Below are positions 26,937 through 36,055 of a DNA stretch of 64,000 nucleotides, piece by piece; position 1 is the stretch's first letter; every line of letters begins with the position of its first letter. The position numbers and the translations under genes are program-made. The stretch covers positions 1 through 64,000 of the forward strand of contig NZ_QGGX01000006.1 in NCBI RefSeq assembly GCF_003148805.1. The letters run 5' to 3'. Under the pieces are notes generated by a model that was not told where the DNA came from, made no database searches, and saw only the letters and a list, made by a program, of their open reading frames with translations. The DNA comes from Aminobacter sp. AP02 (GTDB taxonomy: Bacteria; Pseudomonadota; Alphaproteobacteria; Rhizobiales; Rhizobiaceae).

Positions 26937-28691
26937 TTGGTTGCCTCCACGCCTGCTGCCCCCGCAGTGCGCGAAGCGCTTGAGCGGCTAGTTGCCAGCG
27001 AGACCTTCGGCCGTTCCGACCGGGCACGAAAGTTACTGCGATATCTTGTGGAGCGCGAGCTCGCCGGCGAAGCCGAGCGGCTGAAGGGTTTTGCGATCGC
27101 AGTGGATGTCTTCGGCAAGGATGCCGAATTCGATTCAGCCACCGACGCAGTGGTCCGCGTCCAGGCCGGGCGCCTGAGGGAACTGCTGGCGCAATACTAT
27201 GCCGCCGAAGGCAGCACTGACCCTATCCGCATCGTCATTCCGCGCGGCAGTTACGTCCCGACATATGAGGCAGCCGCCTTGCCCGAAGCGCGCCTCTCCG
27301 GTGGAGTGCCAGGCGAACCCGCCATCGGGGCATCCGATACCGCCCACGGTGAGAACCTCCCGCAGCAAGGCGAGGAACCCCAGGCCGATCCCGCTTACTC
27401 CGGCACGAGCGTCAAGCGGCAGCTGCGCTTTTTCTGGGCAGCGATGGCGTTGGTCATCGTCATGCTCGGCATACTGGTTTTCCGCAACTTCGGCGGCCCA
27501 ATCGGAGCTGACTTCGCCGGCCTGGCAGATTTCCGCGGGGCCACTTCAAGCATCGGCCAGGCCGTGGATGAACTGCCGGCCGTACATATCCACTCCGTCT
27601 CGGAGGACGGGCAGACGGCGCGCGTGGCAACCGTGTTGCGGACGGCACTGTCGGGCTTTGACACGATCGACCTGATAGCCCGTGACAAGTCCGAAACCAC
27701 CAGGCGCGCTGATGCCACTGACTTCGATTTCACCGTCAATGCCGGCCCCAGCAGCGGGTCGGTGCTTGTCGAGCTTCAACACATGGCCAGCGGCAGGATC
27801 CTGCTGTCGCGCGTCTTGTCGCCGGAAGAGGTCAGCCCCGACGCCATCGACGACCAAATTGCCGAAATAGTCTCTTCGGCGATCCCGGCATCAGGGAAAA
27901 TTTATGGCTATATCGAGCAGAATGGACTTCAGCGGGGGCTGACCACCTGCCTGTTGCTGAGCGGTGACTACTACATGGATCAGAACGCCGCCAAGCATCG
28001 CACCGCCTACCAGTGCATGGAGCAACTCTCCAAGCGCGGCGCGAAATCGCCTATCGTCTACGCAGAACTCGCCTCGCTGCAGCTGGAAGCAGTGACCGAC
28101 AACTATTCCTACCCACCCAACGCCTCGACAGAAGGTGCGTATGCCCTCGCCCACAGCGCGGTGCAGATGGGCTCCACAAGCCCTTACGCGCATCGCGCAT
28201 TCGGCTATCTGCAGTCGCGTGTCGGCGACGGCACCGATTCCATGCGCTGGACACGCAAGGCCTACGAACTCAACACCTACGACCTGACCATGGCCGCTTC
28301 CTACGGCTACGCTCTTGTGCTGTCGGGCGCCTACAGCGATGGCGTGCCGATCATGAAACGCGCCGTCGAGAGTACCAGCGCTCACCCCGGCTGGTGGGAC
28401 TATGGCTTGTTCCTTGGCGAGTTCATGCTGGGCAATCGCTACGCAGCAGCCCGTGCCGCAACTGCACTCACAGCGAAAAAGAAACCGCACTACGTGGCTG
28501 CGCGCCTGATCGCTGCGAACTTCATCGGCGATTCCAACTTGGCTTTGGAGTTGTCCAAGGAGCTTTCCGCGAACTACCCGGCTTTTGCCAGCGATCCGGC
28601 CGCCACCTTCACCAAGGGCAAGTACCCGGCCGAACTGACGAGGTCGCTGACCAAGGCGCTGCGCGCTGCAGGATTGGGCAGCCAGATCTGA
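26937..28691 (+). CDS. Membrane protein with N-terminal DNA-binding-like domain and C-terminal TPR-like region
   Basis: A 584-residue protein of unknown function. Residues ~10-110 (RKLLRYLVERELAGEAERLKG, VFGKDAEFD, VVRVQAGRLRELLAQYY, IPRGSYVP) form a domain that elsewhere sits at the N-terminus of regulators and adenylate-cyclase/TPR proteins and resembles a winged helix. One membrane segment follows at 165-184, then a beta-rich periplasmic part and helical TPR-like repeats from ~340. The topology is CadC-like: cytoplasmic DNA-binding domain, one TM, periplasmic sensor. The apparent start is TTG at 26937 with AAGGG upstream; GTG about 11 codons later is an alternative. Confidence 0.65.
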   Translation: MVASTPAAPAVREALERLVASETFGRSDRARKLLRYLVERELAGEAERLKGFAIAVDVFGKDAEFDSATDAVVRVQAGRLRELLAQYYAAEGSTDPIRIVIPRGSYVPTYEAAALPEARLSGGVPGEPAIGASDTAHGENLPQQGEEPQADPAYSGTSVKRQLRFFWAAMALVIVMLGILVFRNFGGPIGADFAGLADFRGATSSIGQAVDELPAVHIHSVSEDGQTARVATVLRTALSGFDTIDLIARDKSETTRRADATDFDFTVNAGPSSGSVLVELQHMASGRILLSRVLSPEEVSPDAIDDQIAEIVSSAIPASGKIYGYIEQNGLQRGLTTCLLLSGDYYMDQNAAKHRTAYQCMEQLSKRGAKSPIVYAELASLQLEAVTDNYSYPPNASTEGAYALAHSAVQMGSTSPYAHRAFGYLQSRVGDGTDSMRWTRKAYELNTYDLTMAASYGYALVLSGAYSDGVPIMKRAVESTSAHPGWWDYGLFLGEFMLGNRYAAARAATALTAKKKPHYVAARLIAANFIGDSNLALELSKELSANYPAFASDPAATFTKGKYPAELTRSLTKALRAAGLGSQI

Positions 28692-28718
28692 GCGCCGGGG
28701 CGTTTCCGGCGCGTTTTA
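28692..28718 (+). terminator. Terminator after the TPR gene
   Basis: GCGCCGG (28692-28698) and CCGGCGC (28706-28712) flank a GGCGTTT loop, with GTTTT following. It starts immediately after the stop codon. Confidence 0.7.
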
Positions 28719-28746
28719 CGCGTAACTGGCCGCTTTACGCATAACT
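28715..28746 (+). repeat. Direct repeat TTTACGC(G/A)TAACT
   Basis: Two 13-bp copies, differing at one base, start at 28715 and 28734, a 19-bp period. They lie about 100 bases upstream of the alpha/beta hydrolase and may be a regulator site. Confidence 0.4.
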
Positions 28747-28841
28747 AAATTTATGCCATTGGCGCTCATACAATGTTTTACATTTTGTTACCTTGTAATT
28801 AGAACTCTCTACGGATTTGTTTTCAGGTCATTTGAGCCACG

Positions 28842-29633
28842 ATGAATTCTTCCATCCATGCGGCCGTTCGGGGAAGCGGCAAGAATGTGGTGGTGTTGCT
28901 ACATGGTTTCGGGGGTTGCAGCGGCGTCTGGGGCGATGTCGTCGATCGCCTGGACGGGGCATTCACTACAATAGCCTACGATCTGCCGGGGCACGGCCAG
29001 TCGCTTGACTATCCCAAGGCAGGACCAGCCAAGGTAGCGGCGAAGGCTGTGTTGGCCGATCTGGCTGCTCGCGGCATCGACCGCGCCCATTTCGTCGGCC
29101 ACTCCATGGGCGGTGCCGTGGCAACACTTGCGGCGCTCCTTGAACCCGAACGCGTGGCTTCCTTGACGCTGCTCGCGCCGGGCGGCTACGGTCCGGAAAT
29201 CAATGGCCCCCTGCTCCGACGGTATGCGGCAGCGACCTGCGCCGACGAGATCCGTATCTGCCTCGCCGAGATGTCGAGCCCAGACAGCGCCGTGCCGGAA
29301 ACAGCTGTCCGCGAACTCGCCGAGATGCGCAGCCGAACTGGCCAGAGCGAGAAGCTGATCGCCTTTGCCGAAGCCATGACCGCCAATGACAAGCAAGGCG
29401 TCATCTCGCGCGACGACCTCGCGACCCTGACGATGCCGGTGATGGTGGTGTGGGGCACTGACGATGCGGTCTTGCCCTACAGCCACGCCGACGACTTGCC
29501 CGCGGGTTTCCTAATCCACCATGTGCTGGAGATTGGCCATATGCTGCCGGAGGAAATGCCCGCCCTTGTTGCCGACATCGTGCGCCGCATGAGCCGCAGG
29601 CGCCAGCGGCCCCAGCCGACCCTGGCTGCCTGA
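28842..29633 (+). CDS. Alpha/beta-fold hydrolase
   Basis: A 263-residue serine hydrolase. The oxyanion region is LLHGFGG, the nucleophile elbow is GHSMGG (Ser88), the acid is in WGTDDAVLP (Asp207/208) and the base is in IGHMLP (His233). The pattern resembles the hydrolase domain attached to acetoin-dehydrogenase E2 components and other carboxylesterases. There is no signal peptide, so it should be cytosolic. Substrate unknown. An AT-rich, probably promoter-containing stretch precedes it. Confidence 0.87.
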   Translation: MNSSIHAAVRGSGKNVVVLLHGFGGCSGVWGDVVDRLDGAFTTIAYDLPGHGQSLDYPKAGPAKVAAKAVLADLAARGIDRAHFVGHSMGGAVATLAALLEPERVASLTLLAPGGYGPEINGPLLRRYAAATCADEIRICLAEMSSPDSAVPETAVRELAEMRSRTGQSEKLIAFAEAMTANDKQGVISRDDLATLTMPVMVVWGTDDAVLPYSHADDLPAGFLIHHVLEIGHMLPEEMPALVADIVRRMSRRRQRPQPTLAA

Positions 29634-29792
29634 GACACCAGATGAATCAAATCGTGCACGACGCCCGCTAACTGCTTGTGCAAAAATATCTTTCGGACTG
29701 CAGCACATTCATGCATGTGCGTCGGGGATACAGTTCCGCCGCGATCGTGACTATGTTAACTCTTGCTTAACCGAGATCCGAGGCAAGAGGCC

Positions 29793-30401
29793 ATGAGCGA
29801 CGACAAGGTGAGCGCGATGAGACCGGCGCGCGTGCTGTCGGACGCAGTTCGCGACGTCAAGAATGCCACGGCCGACCGCACCGATGTGGTGGTCGACCTG
29901 CGCGATGCCCACCGTATGAGGCTCGAACTGCTGGCCGCGGAACTCGAACCGGTCTTCGCCGACGTGCCGAAAGACATCGACAATTTCGATTTCACCATCT
30001 CCTCCGGCCTCCAGCCGCGACTTTGGATAGACGCGGTGAGCCACGTCGCCCTTGGCCGCGACCGACGTACATTCCGCTTTGTCCGTGACACCCGTATCGG
30101 CCGCGTCGTGCTGGCAGAATCCACCGACCCAAAGCGCGTAGCCGACCAGGTGACGCGCTACATCGCCGAACGCATCGTCGAGCGCCAGCAGATGATGGAT
30201 GGCGGAGCCGATCCGGCGCTGCCGGGGTTTGCCAGGGAGACGGTTGCCGAAGCCGAGCCACCAATGCGGCGTTTGGGCCAACCCGTCTGGTCGAACGTCC
30301 TGTCCGGCTTCGGCTTGCTCGTTGCCGGTGCAGTCGCCGGCATCGCGGTAATGGCGGCACTCTACTGGCTGCGCCTCGCCGCCACCGGCGTCAGCTTCTG
30401 A
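29793..30401 (+). CDS. Conserved hypothetical protein with C-terminal membrane anchor
   Basis: A 202-residue protein I cannot assign. The N-terminal ~165 residues are soluble, with a beta-rich part (DFTISSGLQPRLWIDAVSHVALGRD, FVRDTRIGRVVLAES) followed by a helix VADQVTRYIAERIVERQQMM. One membrane segment runs 170-194, leaving a very short C-terminus, so it is tail-anchored-like. The start at 29793 has AAGAGG upstream. Its 3' end overlaps the convergent metallophosphoesterase by 11 bases. Confidence 0.65.
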   Translation: MSDDKVSAMRPARVLSDAVRDVKNATADRTDVVVDLRDAHRMRLELLAAELEPVFADVPKDIDNFDFTISSGLQPRLWIDAVSHVALGRDRRTFRFVRDTRIGRVVLAESTDPKRVADQVTRYIAERIVERQQMMDGGADPALPGFARETVAEAEPPMRRLGQPVWSNVLSGFGLLVAGAVAGIAVMAALYWLRLAATGVSF

Positions 30402-31329
30402 CCAGCAAGGCCCTGTGTGGCGCTATAGCGGTAAGGTCTATCGTTGAAACCTCCGACGGCGGCGCCGCCGGCACCGAAAGCCCACGCCGGGTCAACTGCA
30501 CGTTCCAGTTCCCGCGCTCGCCCGAGATGTCGAGCAAGTTGAACTGTGCGGCGGGCCTGAGGCCACCTGCCGCCTGGCCGGCAGCGGCGACACCGACCAC
30601 CGGAACCATCCCGGTGTGCCCTTCGATCCAATGAAGCGTTGGCAGATGCGAATGGCCGTGGAGCACGAGCTCGGCGCCGCTTTGCCGTATCACCTTCTGG
30701 AACTTGCCGATGCCCAACAAGCGCTTGTGCTGGCCCACAGCACCGCGCACCGGCGGATGATGGATCATCACCACCCTGAAAAGATCGCGCTTGCCCGTTT
30801 CTTCAAGAATCCCAGCCAATCGTTCGGCCTGGCCTTCGCGGAAAAAGCCGCTGGCCATGAAGGGGGCAGTCGCACGCGCCGTCGACACCCCGATCAGCGC
30901 CACGTTCGGGCGGATGCGCAGATAGGGAAAGCTCGTACGTCGAACCGGACCGTGCGAGCCGTCGCCACTCATCCACGGCGCCCAGGCGTGGCAGGCCTTG
31001 TCGAAGGCTCCGGGCACATAGGCGTCGTGATTGCCCGGCACGACCGAGACATCGGTCGGCGCGCCGAGCGTTTGGAGCCATAGCCTTGCCAGCTCGATCT
31101 CGCCGTCGAGCGCCAGATTGACGAGGTCGCCGGTCACCGCAAGGTGGTCGGGCACTTGTGCCTTGAGGTCGGCGACGATCGCATCGACGATGCCGTCATG
31201 ATGGTGGCGGCGGCGGTTTCGCTGCCAGTTGACGTAGCCGACCACACGCTTGGAGGCGAGGTCGCGATAGGTTACATCCGGAAGCGGACCAAGATGGACA
31301 TCGGAAATATGGGCAAGCCTGAACATCAC
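30391..31329 (-). CDS. Calcineurin-like metallophosphoesterase
   Basis: A 312-residue phosphoesterase with the full dinuclear-metal motif set: HISDVHLG, VTGDLVN, VPGNHDAY, VMIHHPP and LHGHSHLP. The order and spacing fit the class III cyclic-nucleotide phosphodiesterase/CpdA-like group, but specificity for cAMP is not shown. No signal peptide. It is divergent from the Nudix gene (35 bases apart). Confidence 0.85.
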   Translation of the reverse strand: MMFRLAHISDVHLGPLPDVTYRDLASKRVVGYVNWQRNRRRHHHDGIVDAIVADLKAQVPDHLAVTGDLVNLALDGEIELARLWLQTLGAPTDVSVVPGNHDAYVPGAFDKACHAWAPWMSGDGSHGPVRRTSFPYLRIRPNVALIGVSTARATAPFMASGFFREGQAERLAGILEETGKRDLFRVVMIHHPPVRGAVGQHKRLLGIGKFQKVIRQSGAELVLHGHSHLPTLHWIEGHTGMVPVVGVAAAGQAAGGLRPAAQFNLLDISGERGNWNVQLTRRGLSVPAAPPSEVSTIDLTAIAPHRALLVRS

Positions 31330-31364
31330 ACTCTTTTAGGTCACGCGATGGCGGCTTTCCAGCC

Positions 31365-31880
31365 ATGGCGACACGCGTGATGGTCAATGTTGTCAATTCC
31401 GATCCGCTTCACCTGAGCCCGTGGTCGCGCCTGCGCGGGCACCTGTTCCATTTCTATTTCCTGCTGCGGAGGCCAATGACGCTCGGCGTGCGCGGCCTGG
31501 TCCATGACGCCGAGACCAATTCCGTCTTCCTGATCCGCCACACCTACGTGCCGGGCTGGCAATTGCCGGGCGGCGGCGTCGAGGTTGGCGAGACCTTCGT
31601 CGAATCGCTGACACGCGAACTGGAGGAAGAAGGCAACATCACGATTGTGGCCCCGCCGGTGCTGAGGTCGATCCACCTCAACAAGCAGGCGACGCGGCGC
31701 GACCATGTCGGTTTCTATCTGATCGAAACCTTCAGGCAGGATCAGCCCAAGGCGCCGGACTATGAAATCGCCGAAGCAGGCTTCTTCCCGCTCGACGCGC
31801 TGCCGGAAAACACGACGCCGGCAACCCGGCGGCGGATATCAGAAGTTTTTGAGGGTGTGGCAGCATCGCCCTATTGGTGA
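31365..31880 (+). CDS. Nudix hydrolase
   Basis: A 171-residue pyrophosphohydrolase. The Nudix box is complete (G-x5-E-x7-REL-EEEGN in GGGVEVGETFVESLTREL). The short hydrophobic N-terminal stretch LFHFYFLLRRP before the fold is typical of a rhizobial subgroup. ATG 31365 and ATG 31380 are both possible starts. Substrate class (NDP-X) is not determinable. It shares a 35-bp divergent promoter region with the phosphoesterase. Confidence 0.85.
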   Translation: MATRVMVNVVNSDPLHLSPWSRLRGHLFHFYFLLRRPMTLGVRGLVHDAETNSVFLIRHTYVPGWQLPGGGVEVGETFVESLTRELEEEGNITIVAPPVLRSIHLNKQATRRDHVGFYLIETFRQDQPKAPDYEIAEAGFFPLDALPENTTPATRRRISEVFEGVAASPYW

Positions 31881-32005
31881 CAGGCCCGCCACAACCTTCA
31901 TGGCAGCCCGTCGAACCCGGTTTTGAGGCAATCAGACTGGAGCCGAGCGCCCTCGTGGTTCGACAGGATCACCATGAGGGCTACTGAGCGGCTACCGAGT
32001 GCGGC

Positions 32006-32995
32006 TCACGCCGCCTTCAGCAACTTTCCCCGGTTGTGCGGCGCCGTAAGATCGACCTCCGGCCCAACCGGCACGATGCCGGTCGGATTGATGCCGGTGT
32101 GGCTGCCGTAGTAGTGCGCCTTGATGTGAAGCAGGTTCACCGTCTCGGCAACGCCGGGCACCTGATAGAGTTCGCGCAGATAGTTCGACAGGCTCGGGTA
32201 GTCGGCAATCCGGCGCAGGTTGGTCTTGAAGTGTCCGACATAAACCGGGTCGAAGCGCACCAAAGTGGTGAACAGCCGCCAGTCGGCCTCGGTCAGTCGG
32301 TTGCCGACCAGATAGCGCTGGTGCGACAGCCGCTCTTCCAACGTATCGAGCGCTGCGAACAACTCGTTGAAGGCTTCCTCGTAGGCGGCCTGCGTGGTGG
32401 CGAAGCCGGCGCGGTAGACGCCATTGTTGATCGAGGGGTAAACCAGTTCATTGACCGCATCGATCTCGCCGCGCAGCGCCTGGGGATAGAAATCCAGCGA
32501 GGCGTCGCCCCATTCGTCGAAGGCCGAGTTCAGCATGCGAATGATCTCGGATGACTCGTTGGAAACGATCGTCTTTTCCTTCTTGTCCCAAAGCACCGGC
32601 ACGGTGACACGGCCCGAATAGGTCGGATCGGCCTTGGTGTAGATCTGGTGCAGGAAGTCGAGCCCGTAGAGCGTATCTCCGGTGGCGCCGTCGTCGGTTC
32701 GGAAGGTCCAGCCGTTCTCTCCCATGTAGTGATGCACCACCGAGACCGAGATGACTTCTTCAAGCTTTTTCAGCGCGCGGAAGATCAGCGTCCGGTGCGC
32801 CCACGGACAGGCGAGCGAAACATAGAGGTGATAGCGACCCGGCTCAGCCTTGAAGCCGCGCGTGCGGCCTTCCGCCGGTTTGCCGTCGACAGTGATCCAG
32901 TCGCGCCACTGCGAATGCGAGCGTACGAATTTGCCCCCTGTCGACTTGGTGTCGTACCAGCGGTCCTGCCATTTGCCTTCAACCAGCAATCCCAT
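32006..32995 (-). CDS. Glutathionyl-hydroquinone reductase (YqjG/ECM4 type GST)
   Basis: A 329-residue xi-class glutathione transferase that reductively removes glutathione from glutathionyl-hydroquinones. The active-site Cys63 sits in SLACPWAHR, the position used in E. coli YqjG, and the SNESSEI glutathione-binding motif follows. The C-terminal helical domain ends with the family segment HYYGSHTGINPTGIVPVGP. The whole length matches the family (~320-330). It probably protects against quinones. Confidence 0.92.
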   Translation of the reverse strand: MGLLVEGKWQDRWYDTKSTGGKFVRSHSQWRDWITVDGKPAEGRTRGFKAEPGRYHLYVSLACPWAHRTLIFRALKKLEEVISVSVVHHYMGENGWTFRTDDGATGDTLYGLDFLHQIYTKADPTYSGRVTVPVLWDKKEKTIVSNESSEIIRMLNSAFDEWGDASLDFYPQALRGEIDAVNELVYPSINNGVYRAGFATTQAAYEEAFNELFAALDTLEERLSHQRYLVGNRLTEADWRLFTTLVRFDPVYVGHFKTNLRRIADYPSLSNYLRELYQVPGVAETVNLLHIKAHYYGSHTGINPTGIVPVGPEVDLTAPHNRGKLLKAA

Positions 32996-33267
32996 GGTTA
33001 AGTCCTTTCGTTTGCCTCCATGTAGGGCACGACGGGCTTAATCCGAAGGGTCACAGTCTGAACGGATCGTCAACAACAGGCGCACATCGATCAAATGCAC
33101 GATGGACGGACGTCGCAAATGATGCTAGCGGGCATTTCGATGTCACATTGTCTTGCACATATCCGGATCGACCGACGACGAATGAGCGCATGCGCTTGAA
33201 GCGCTGACTTGCGACCGCTGCGGCTTGGCCCGCGGCATCTCATCCCAGGACACCGGACTGCAAAAAC

Positions 33268-33804
33268 ATGACCCTTGCCGACGTGACTTATCTGCCGGAA
33301 ACCCCCGCGCACGACCTCGAAATCGATGACATCAACGCCGAGGCCTTCGGCCCGGGGCGCTTCACCCGCGCAGCCTACAAGATCCGCGAAGGCGGCCCGC
33401 ATGACCGGTCGCTGTCCTTTGTCGCCACGCATGGTGGACAGGTGATCGCCTCGGTCAGGATGACACCGATTGCCGCCGGCGAAGGGCGCGCGCAGATGCT
33501 CGGCCCGCTTGCCGTCCGTCCTGATTTCAAAAACATGGGCATCGGCCGCAAGCTCGTCGCCATGGCGCTCGCTGCTGCCGAGAAGGCAAATGAGCCAGCT
33601 GTGATCCTGGTTGGCGACGAACCCTATTACGGACCGCTTGGCTTCACTCGCATCCCGCGCGGCCAGATTGAAATGCCGCGCCCAGTCGATCTCAACCGTC
33701 TGCTCGCGCATGAGATCGTGCCGGGTGCGGTGGCCCTGCTTTCCGGTGAAGTCTGCCACGCACATCTGGCCAAGACACCGCAGCGCATGCCCGAGCCTGC
33801 CTGA
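33268..33804 (+). CDS. GNAT-family N-acetyltransferase
   Basis: A 178-residue acetyltransferase resembling YhbS. The acetyl-CoA pyrophosphate loop is LAVRPDFKNMGIGRKLV (motif A). Motif B, YYGPLGFTRIP, follows. The acceptor is unknown. It is followed by a palindromic rhizobial-type repeat (33827-33849) that may also end transcription. Confidence 0.85.
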   Translation: MTLADVTYLPETPAHDLEIDDINAEAFGPGRFTRAAYKIREGGPHDRSLSFVATHGGQVIASVRMTPIAAGEGRAQMLGPLAVRPDFKNMGIGRKLVAMALAAAEKANEPAVILVGDEPYYGPLGFTRIPRGQIEMPRPVDLNRLLAHEIVPGAVALLSGEVCHAHLAKTPQRMPEPA

Positions 33805-33826
33805 GCCAAGCGCGAGCCTTCGACTG

Positions 33827-33849
33827 CCGAAACCGATTCCGGTTTTCGG
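33827..33849. repeat. Short intergenic palindrome (rhizobial repeat type)
   Basis: CCGAAACCG-ATTC-CGGTTTTCGG is an imperfect hairpin with the GAAAxC/GxTTTTC core also seen at 38081-38100 and 39814-39837. The following GGCCGATGCGG is typical of short dispersed rhizobial intergenic elements. It may double as terminator of the GNAT gene. Confidence 0.45.
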
Positions 33850-33897
33850 GCCGATGCGGTAGAGCATTCGTTCACAGCAACAGAGGACTAGGCTGAC

Positions 33898-34659
33898 ATG
33901 AATCCAAATGGGCAGATCGCAGTGGTCACCGGCGCCGGCTCCGGCCTTGGCGAAGCCACCGCACGCGCACTCTCAGCCAAGGGTGCCAAGGTCGCAATCC
34001 TTGATCTCAGCCTCGAACGTGCTGAAAAGGTTGCCGCAGACATTGGCGGCATCGCCGTGCGCTGCGACGTCAGCAACGAGGAAAGCGCTGTCGCGGCCTT
34101 TGCCGAAGTGAATGAGAAACTTGGCACCCCGCGCATCCTCGTCAACTGCGCCGGCATCGCCGTGGGCGTGAAGACGGTGGGCAAGGACGGCCCGCATCCG
34201 CTCAGCGTCTTCCGCCAGGTTGTCGAGGTCAACCTGATCGGCTCTTTCAACATGATCCGGCTGTTTGCCGATGGTGCATCGAAGCTCGAGCCACTGCAGG
34301 GCGGCGAGCGCGGCGTCATCGTCAGCACAGCATCAGTCGCCGCCTATGACGGCCAGATCGGCCAGGCCGCCTACTCCGCCTCCAAGGGCGGCGTCGTCGG
34401 CATGACGCTGCCGATCGCGCGCGACCTCGCTCTCTCGGGCATCCGCGTCGCAACCATCGCGCCTGGCATCTTCAAGACGCCGATGATGGCGGCGATGCCG
34501 CAGGAAGTGCAGGATTCGCTCGGCGCCGCCGTCCCCTTCCCGCCGCGCCTCGGCGAGCCGTCCGAATATGCCGCGCTGGCCCTGCACATCGTCGAGAACC
34601 AGATGCTCAACGGCGAGACCATCCGCCTCGACGGCGCGATCCGCATGGCGCCTAAATAA
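33898..34659 (+). CDS. Short-chain dehydrogenase (3-hydroxyacyl-CoA dehydrogenase type II-like)
   Basis: A 253-residue classical SDR. It has TGAGSGLG (NAD binding), NCAG and the catalytic Tyr-x3-Lys in [18 protein letters not shown] and the C-terminal [19 protein letters not shown] match HSD17B10/FabG-like 3-hydroxyacyl-CoA dehydrogenases. It is likely to act in beta-oxidation or branched-chain amino acid breakdown. Monocistronic, with a terminator at 34691-34728. Confidence 0.88.
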   Translation: MNPNGQIAVVTGAGSGLGEATARALSAKGAKVAILDLSLERAEKVAADIGGIAVRCDVSNEESAVAAFAEVNEKLGTPRILVNCAGIAVGVKTVGKDGPHPLSVFRQVVEVNLIGSFNMIRLFADGASKLEPLQGGERGVIVSTASVAAYDGQIGQAAYSASKGGVVGMTLPIARDLALSGIRVATIAPGIFKTPMMAAMPQEVQDSLGAAVPFPPRLGEPSEYAALALHIVENQMLNGETIRLDGAIRMAPK

Positions 34660-34690
34660 GCGCCGAAAAGCCCTGGGATAGACTATGCTC

Positions 34691-34730
34691 CGGCCCCGGT
34701 AGCGTAAGCTTCCGGGGCTTTGTTGTCTTT
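34691..34730 (+). terminator. Terminator after the SDR gene
   Basis: GCCCCGG (34693-34699) and CCGGGGC (34712-34718) form a 7-bp stem, followed by TTTGTTGTCTTT. Confidence 0.7.
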
Positions 34731-34806
34731 GGCTACAGGACACTCTTGCCAACCCCCCAGGGCCAACGATAAGTAGATAAGAATTGTCATATTTGATGGT
34801 GCAGCA

Positions 34807-35571
34807 GTGGAAGAGCGCAAGAAGGATGTCATCCGGGAGACCGACGCCGAGGCGATCGCGCTCGCGCGTTCGCTGCTGCGCACGGCCCGTCACGGCGCGC
34901 TTGCCGTCATCGAGCCGGAAACCGGGTCTCCGCTTGCAAGCCGCGTCGGCACAGCCACCGACGTCGACGGCACGCCGCTGATCCTGATCTCCGGCCTGTC
35001 AGCCCACACCAAGGGCATCGTCGCCAATCCCGTCTGCTCGCTCCTGGTCGGCGAGATCGGCAAGGGCGATCCGCTGGCCTATCCACGCATCACGCTGTTT
35101 TGCCGGGCTGTTCGCCTCGAACGCGGCACGCCAGAGCAGGCGCGGGCCGAGCGCCGCTACCTCAACCGCAATCCCAAGGCCAAGCTCTATGTCGGGCTTG
35201 GCGATTTCGCGATTTTCCGGCTCGAACTGGAGCGCGCCAACCTCAATGGCGGCTTTGGCAAGGCCTACCTGCTGAGCCGCGATGACCTGCTCCTGCCCAG
35301 CCCGGCGGTGGAGGCCATTGCGAATGCCGAACAGTCGGCACTCGATCACATGAACGCCGATCACCGCGAGGCGATAGCCATCTACGCCAGCCATTTCGGC
35401 AAGCTCGCAGACAAGGCCTGGGTGCTCAGCGGCTTTGATCCGGAAGGGATGGATCTGGCGTCGGGCGACGAGACCGGGCGGGTTCTTTTCCCTGAAATGC
35501 TTGCAGAAGCGGCAGATCTCAGGCGAAGCCTTGTCGAAATGGCGAAGGAAGGTCGCGCAGCAAAGTCTTGA
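34807..35571 (+). CDS. HugZ/HutZ-like pyridoxamine-5'-phosphate-oxidase-fold protein
   Basis: A 254-residue protein. The N-terminal split barrel (~15-150) shows HGALAVIEPETGSPLASRVG, LISGLSAHTKGIVANPVCSLLVGE and PRITLFCRAVRLE; a C-terminal DUF2470 domain shows ALDHMNADHREAI. This domain pair is that of haem-utilisation proteins HugZ/HutZ, but the His-containing C-terminal haem loop cannot be confirmed by eye. The frame opens only at GTG 34807 with a weak ribosome site. The preceding ~50 bases are AT-rich and probably hold the promoter. Confidence 0.75.
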   Translation: MEERKKDVIRETDAEAIALARSLLRTARHGALAVIEPETGSPLASRVGTATDVDGTPLILISGLSAHTKGIVANPVCSLLVGEIGKGDPLAYPRITLFCRAVRLERGTPEQARAERRYLNRNPKAKLYVGLGDFAIFRLELERANLNGGFGKAYLLSRDDLLLPSPAVEAIANAEQSALDHMNADHREAIAIYASHFGKLADKAWVLSGFDPEGMDLASGDETGRVLFPEMLAEAADLRRSLVEMAKEGRAAKS

Positions 35572-35700
35572 TTTTTTAAATGAAAGCTGATTGTGCTGGA
35601 ATAGCTAGATCGGCTAATGATTCCACTAACGATCTGGTTTGGTAATTCGGCGTTGTTGCCCCCATGACGCCGGAAAGCATTGCGGATACACGGGGTACCC

Positions 35701-35997
35701 ATGAAACCGAAAAAACTGACGGCCAATGCGGAAGCCGCGGCCTCCTTGCTCACGCTTATGGGCAACGAAAAGCGGCTGATGATCATGAGCCACCTGCTCG
35801 ACACCGAGATGTCGGTGGGCGCGATCGCCGAAAAGGTTTCCTTGAGCCAATCGGCCCTGTCGCAGCATCTTGCGCGCCTGCGCAACGAAGAACTGGTCGA
35901 AACACGTCGCGACCGGCAGATGATCTACTACACCTGCAAGTCCGAGGCCGTGCGCAAGCTGCTCGGCACGCTGGAAGGCATCTTCGAAGACGCCTGA
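35701..35997 (+). CDS. ArsR/NolR-like winged-helix regulator
   Basis: A 98-residue repressor-type protein. The helix-turn-helix SVGAIAEKVSLSQSALSQHLARLRNEELVETRR and following QMIYYTCKS closely resemble NolR of rhizobia, a global regulator in symbionts, and there are no metal-site cysteines in the recognition helix. ATG 35701 is preferred; TTG at 35680 is in frame. The methyltransferase gene 58 bases downstream may or may not be co-transcribed. Confidence 0.82.
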   Translation: MKPKKLTANAEAAASLLTLMGNEKRLMIMSHLLDTEMSVGAIAEKVSLSQSALSQHLARLRNEELVETRRDRQMIYYTCKSEAVRKLLGTLEGIFEDA

Positions 35998-36055
35998 CCA
36001 TCGTCCAGCCTTTTCTAGGCTCCCATAGCGGCCTGCCCTCCGCTATGAAACGGCC

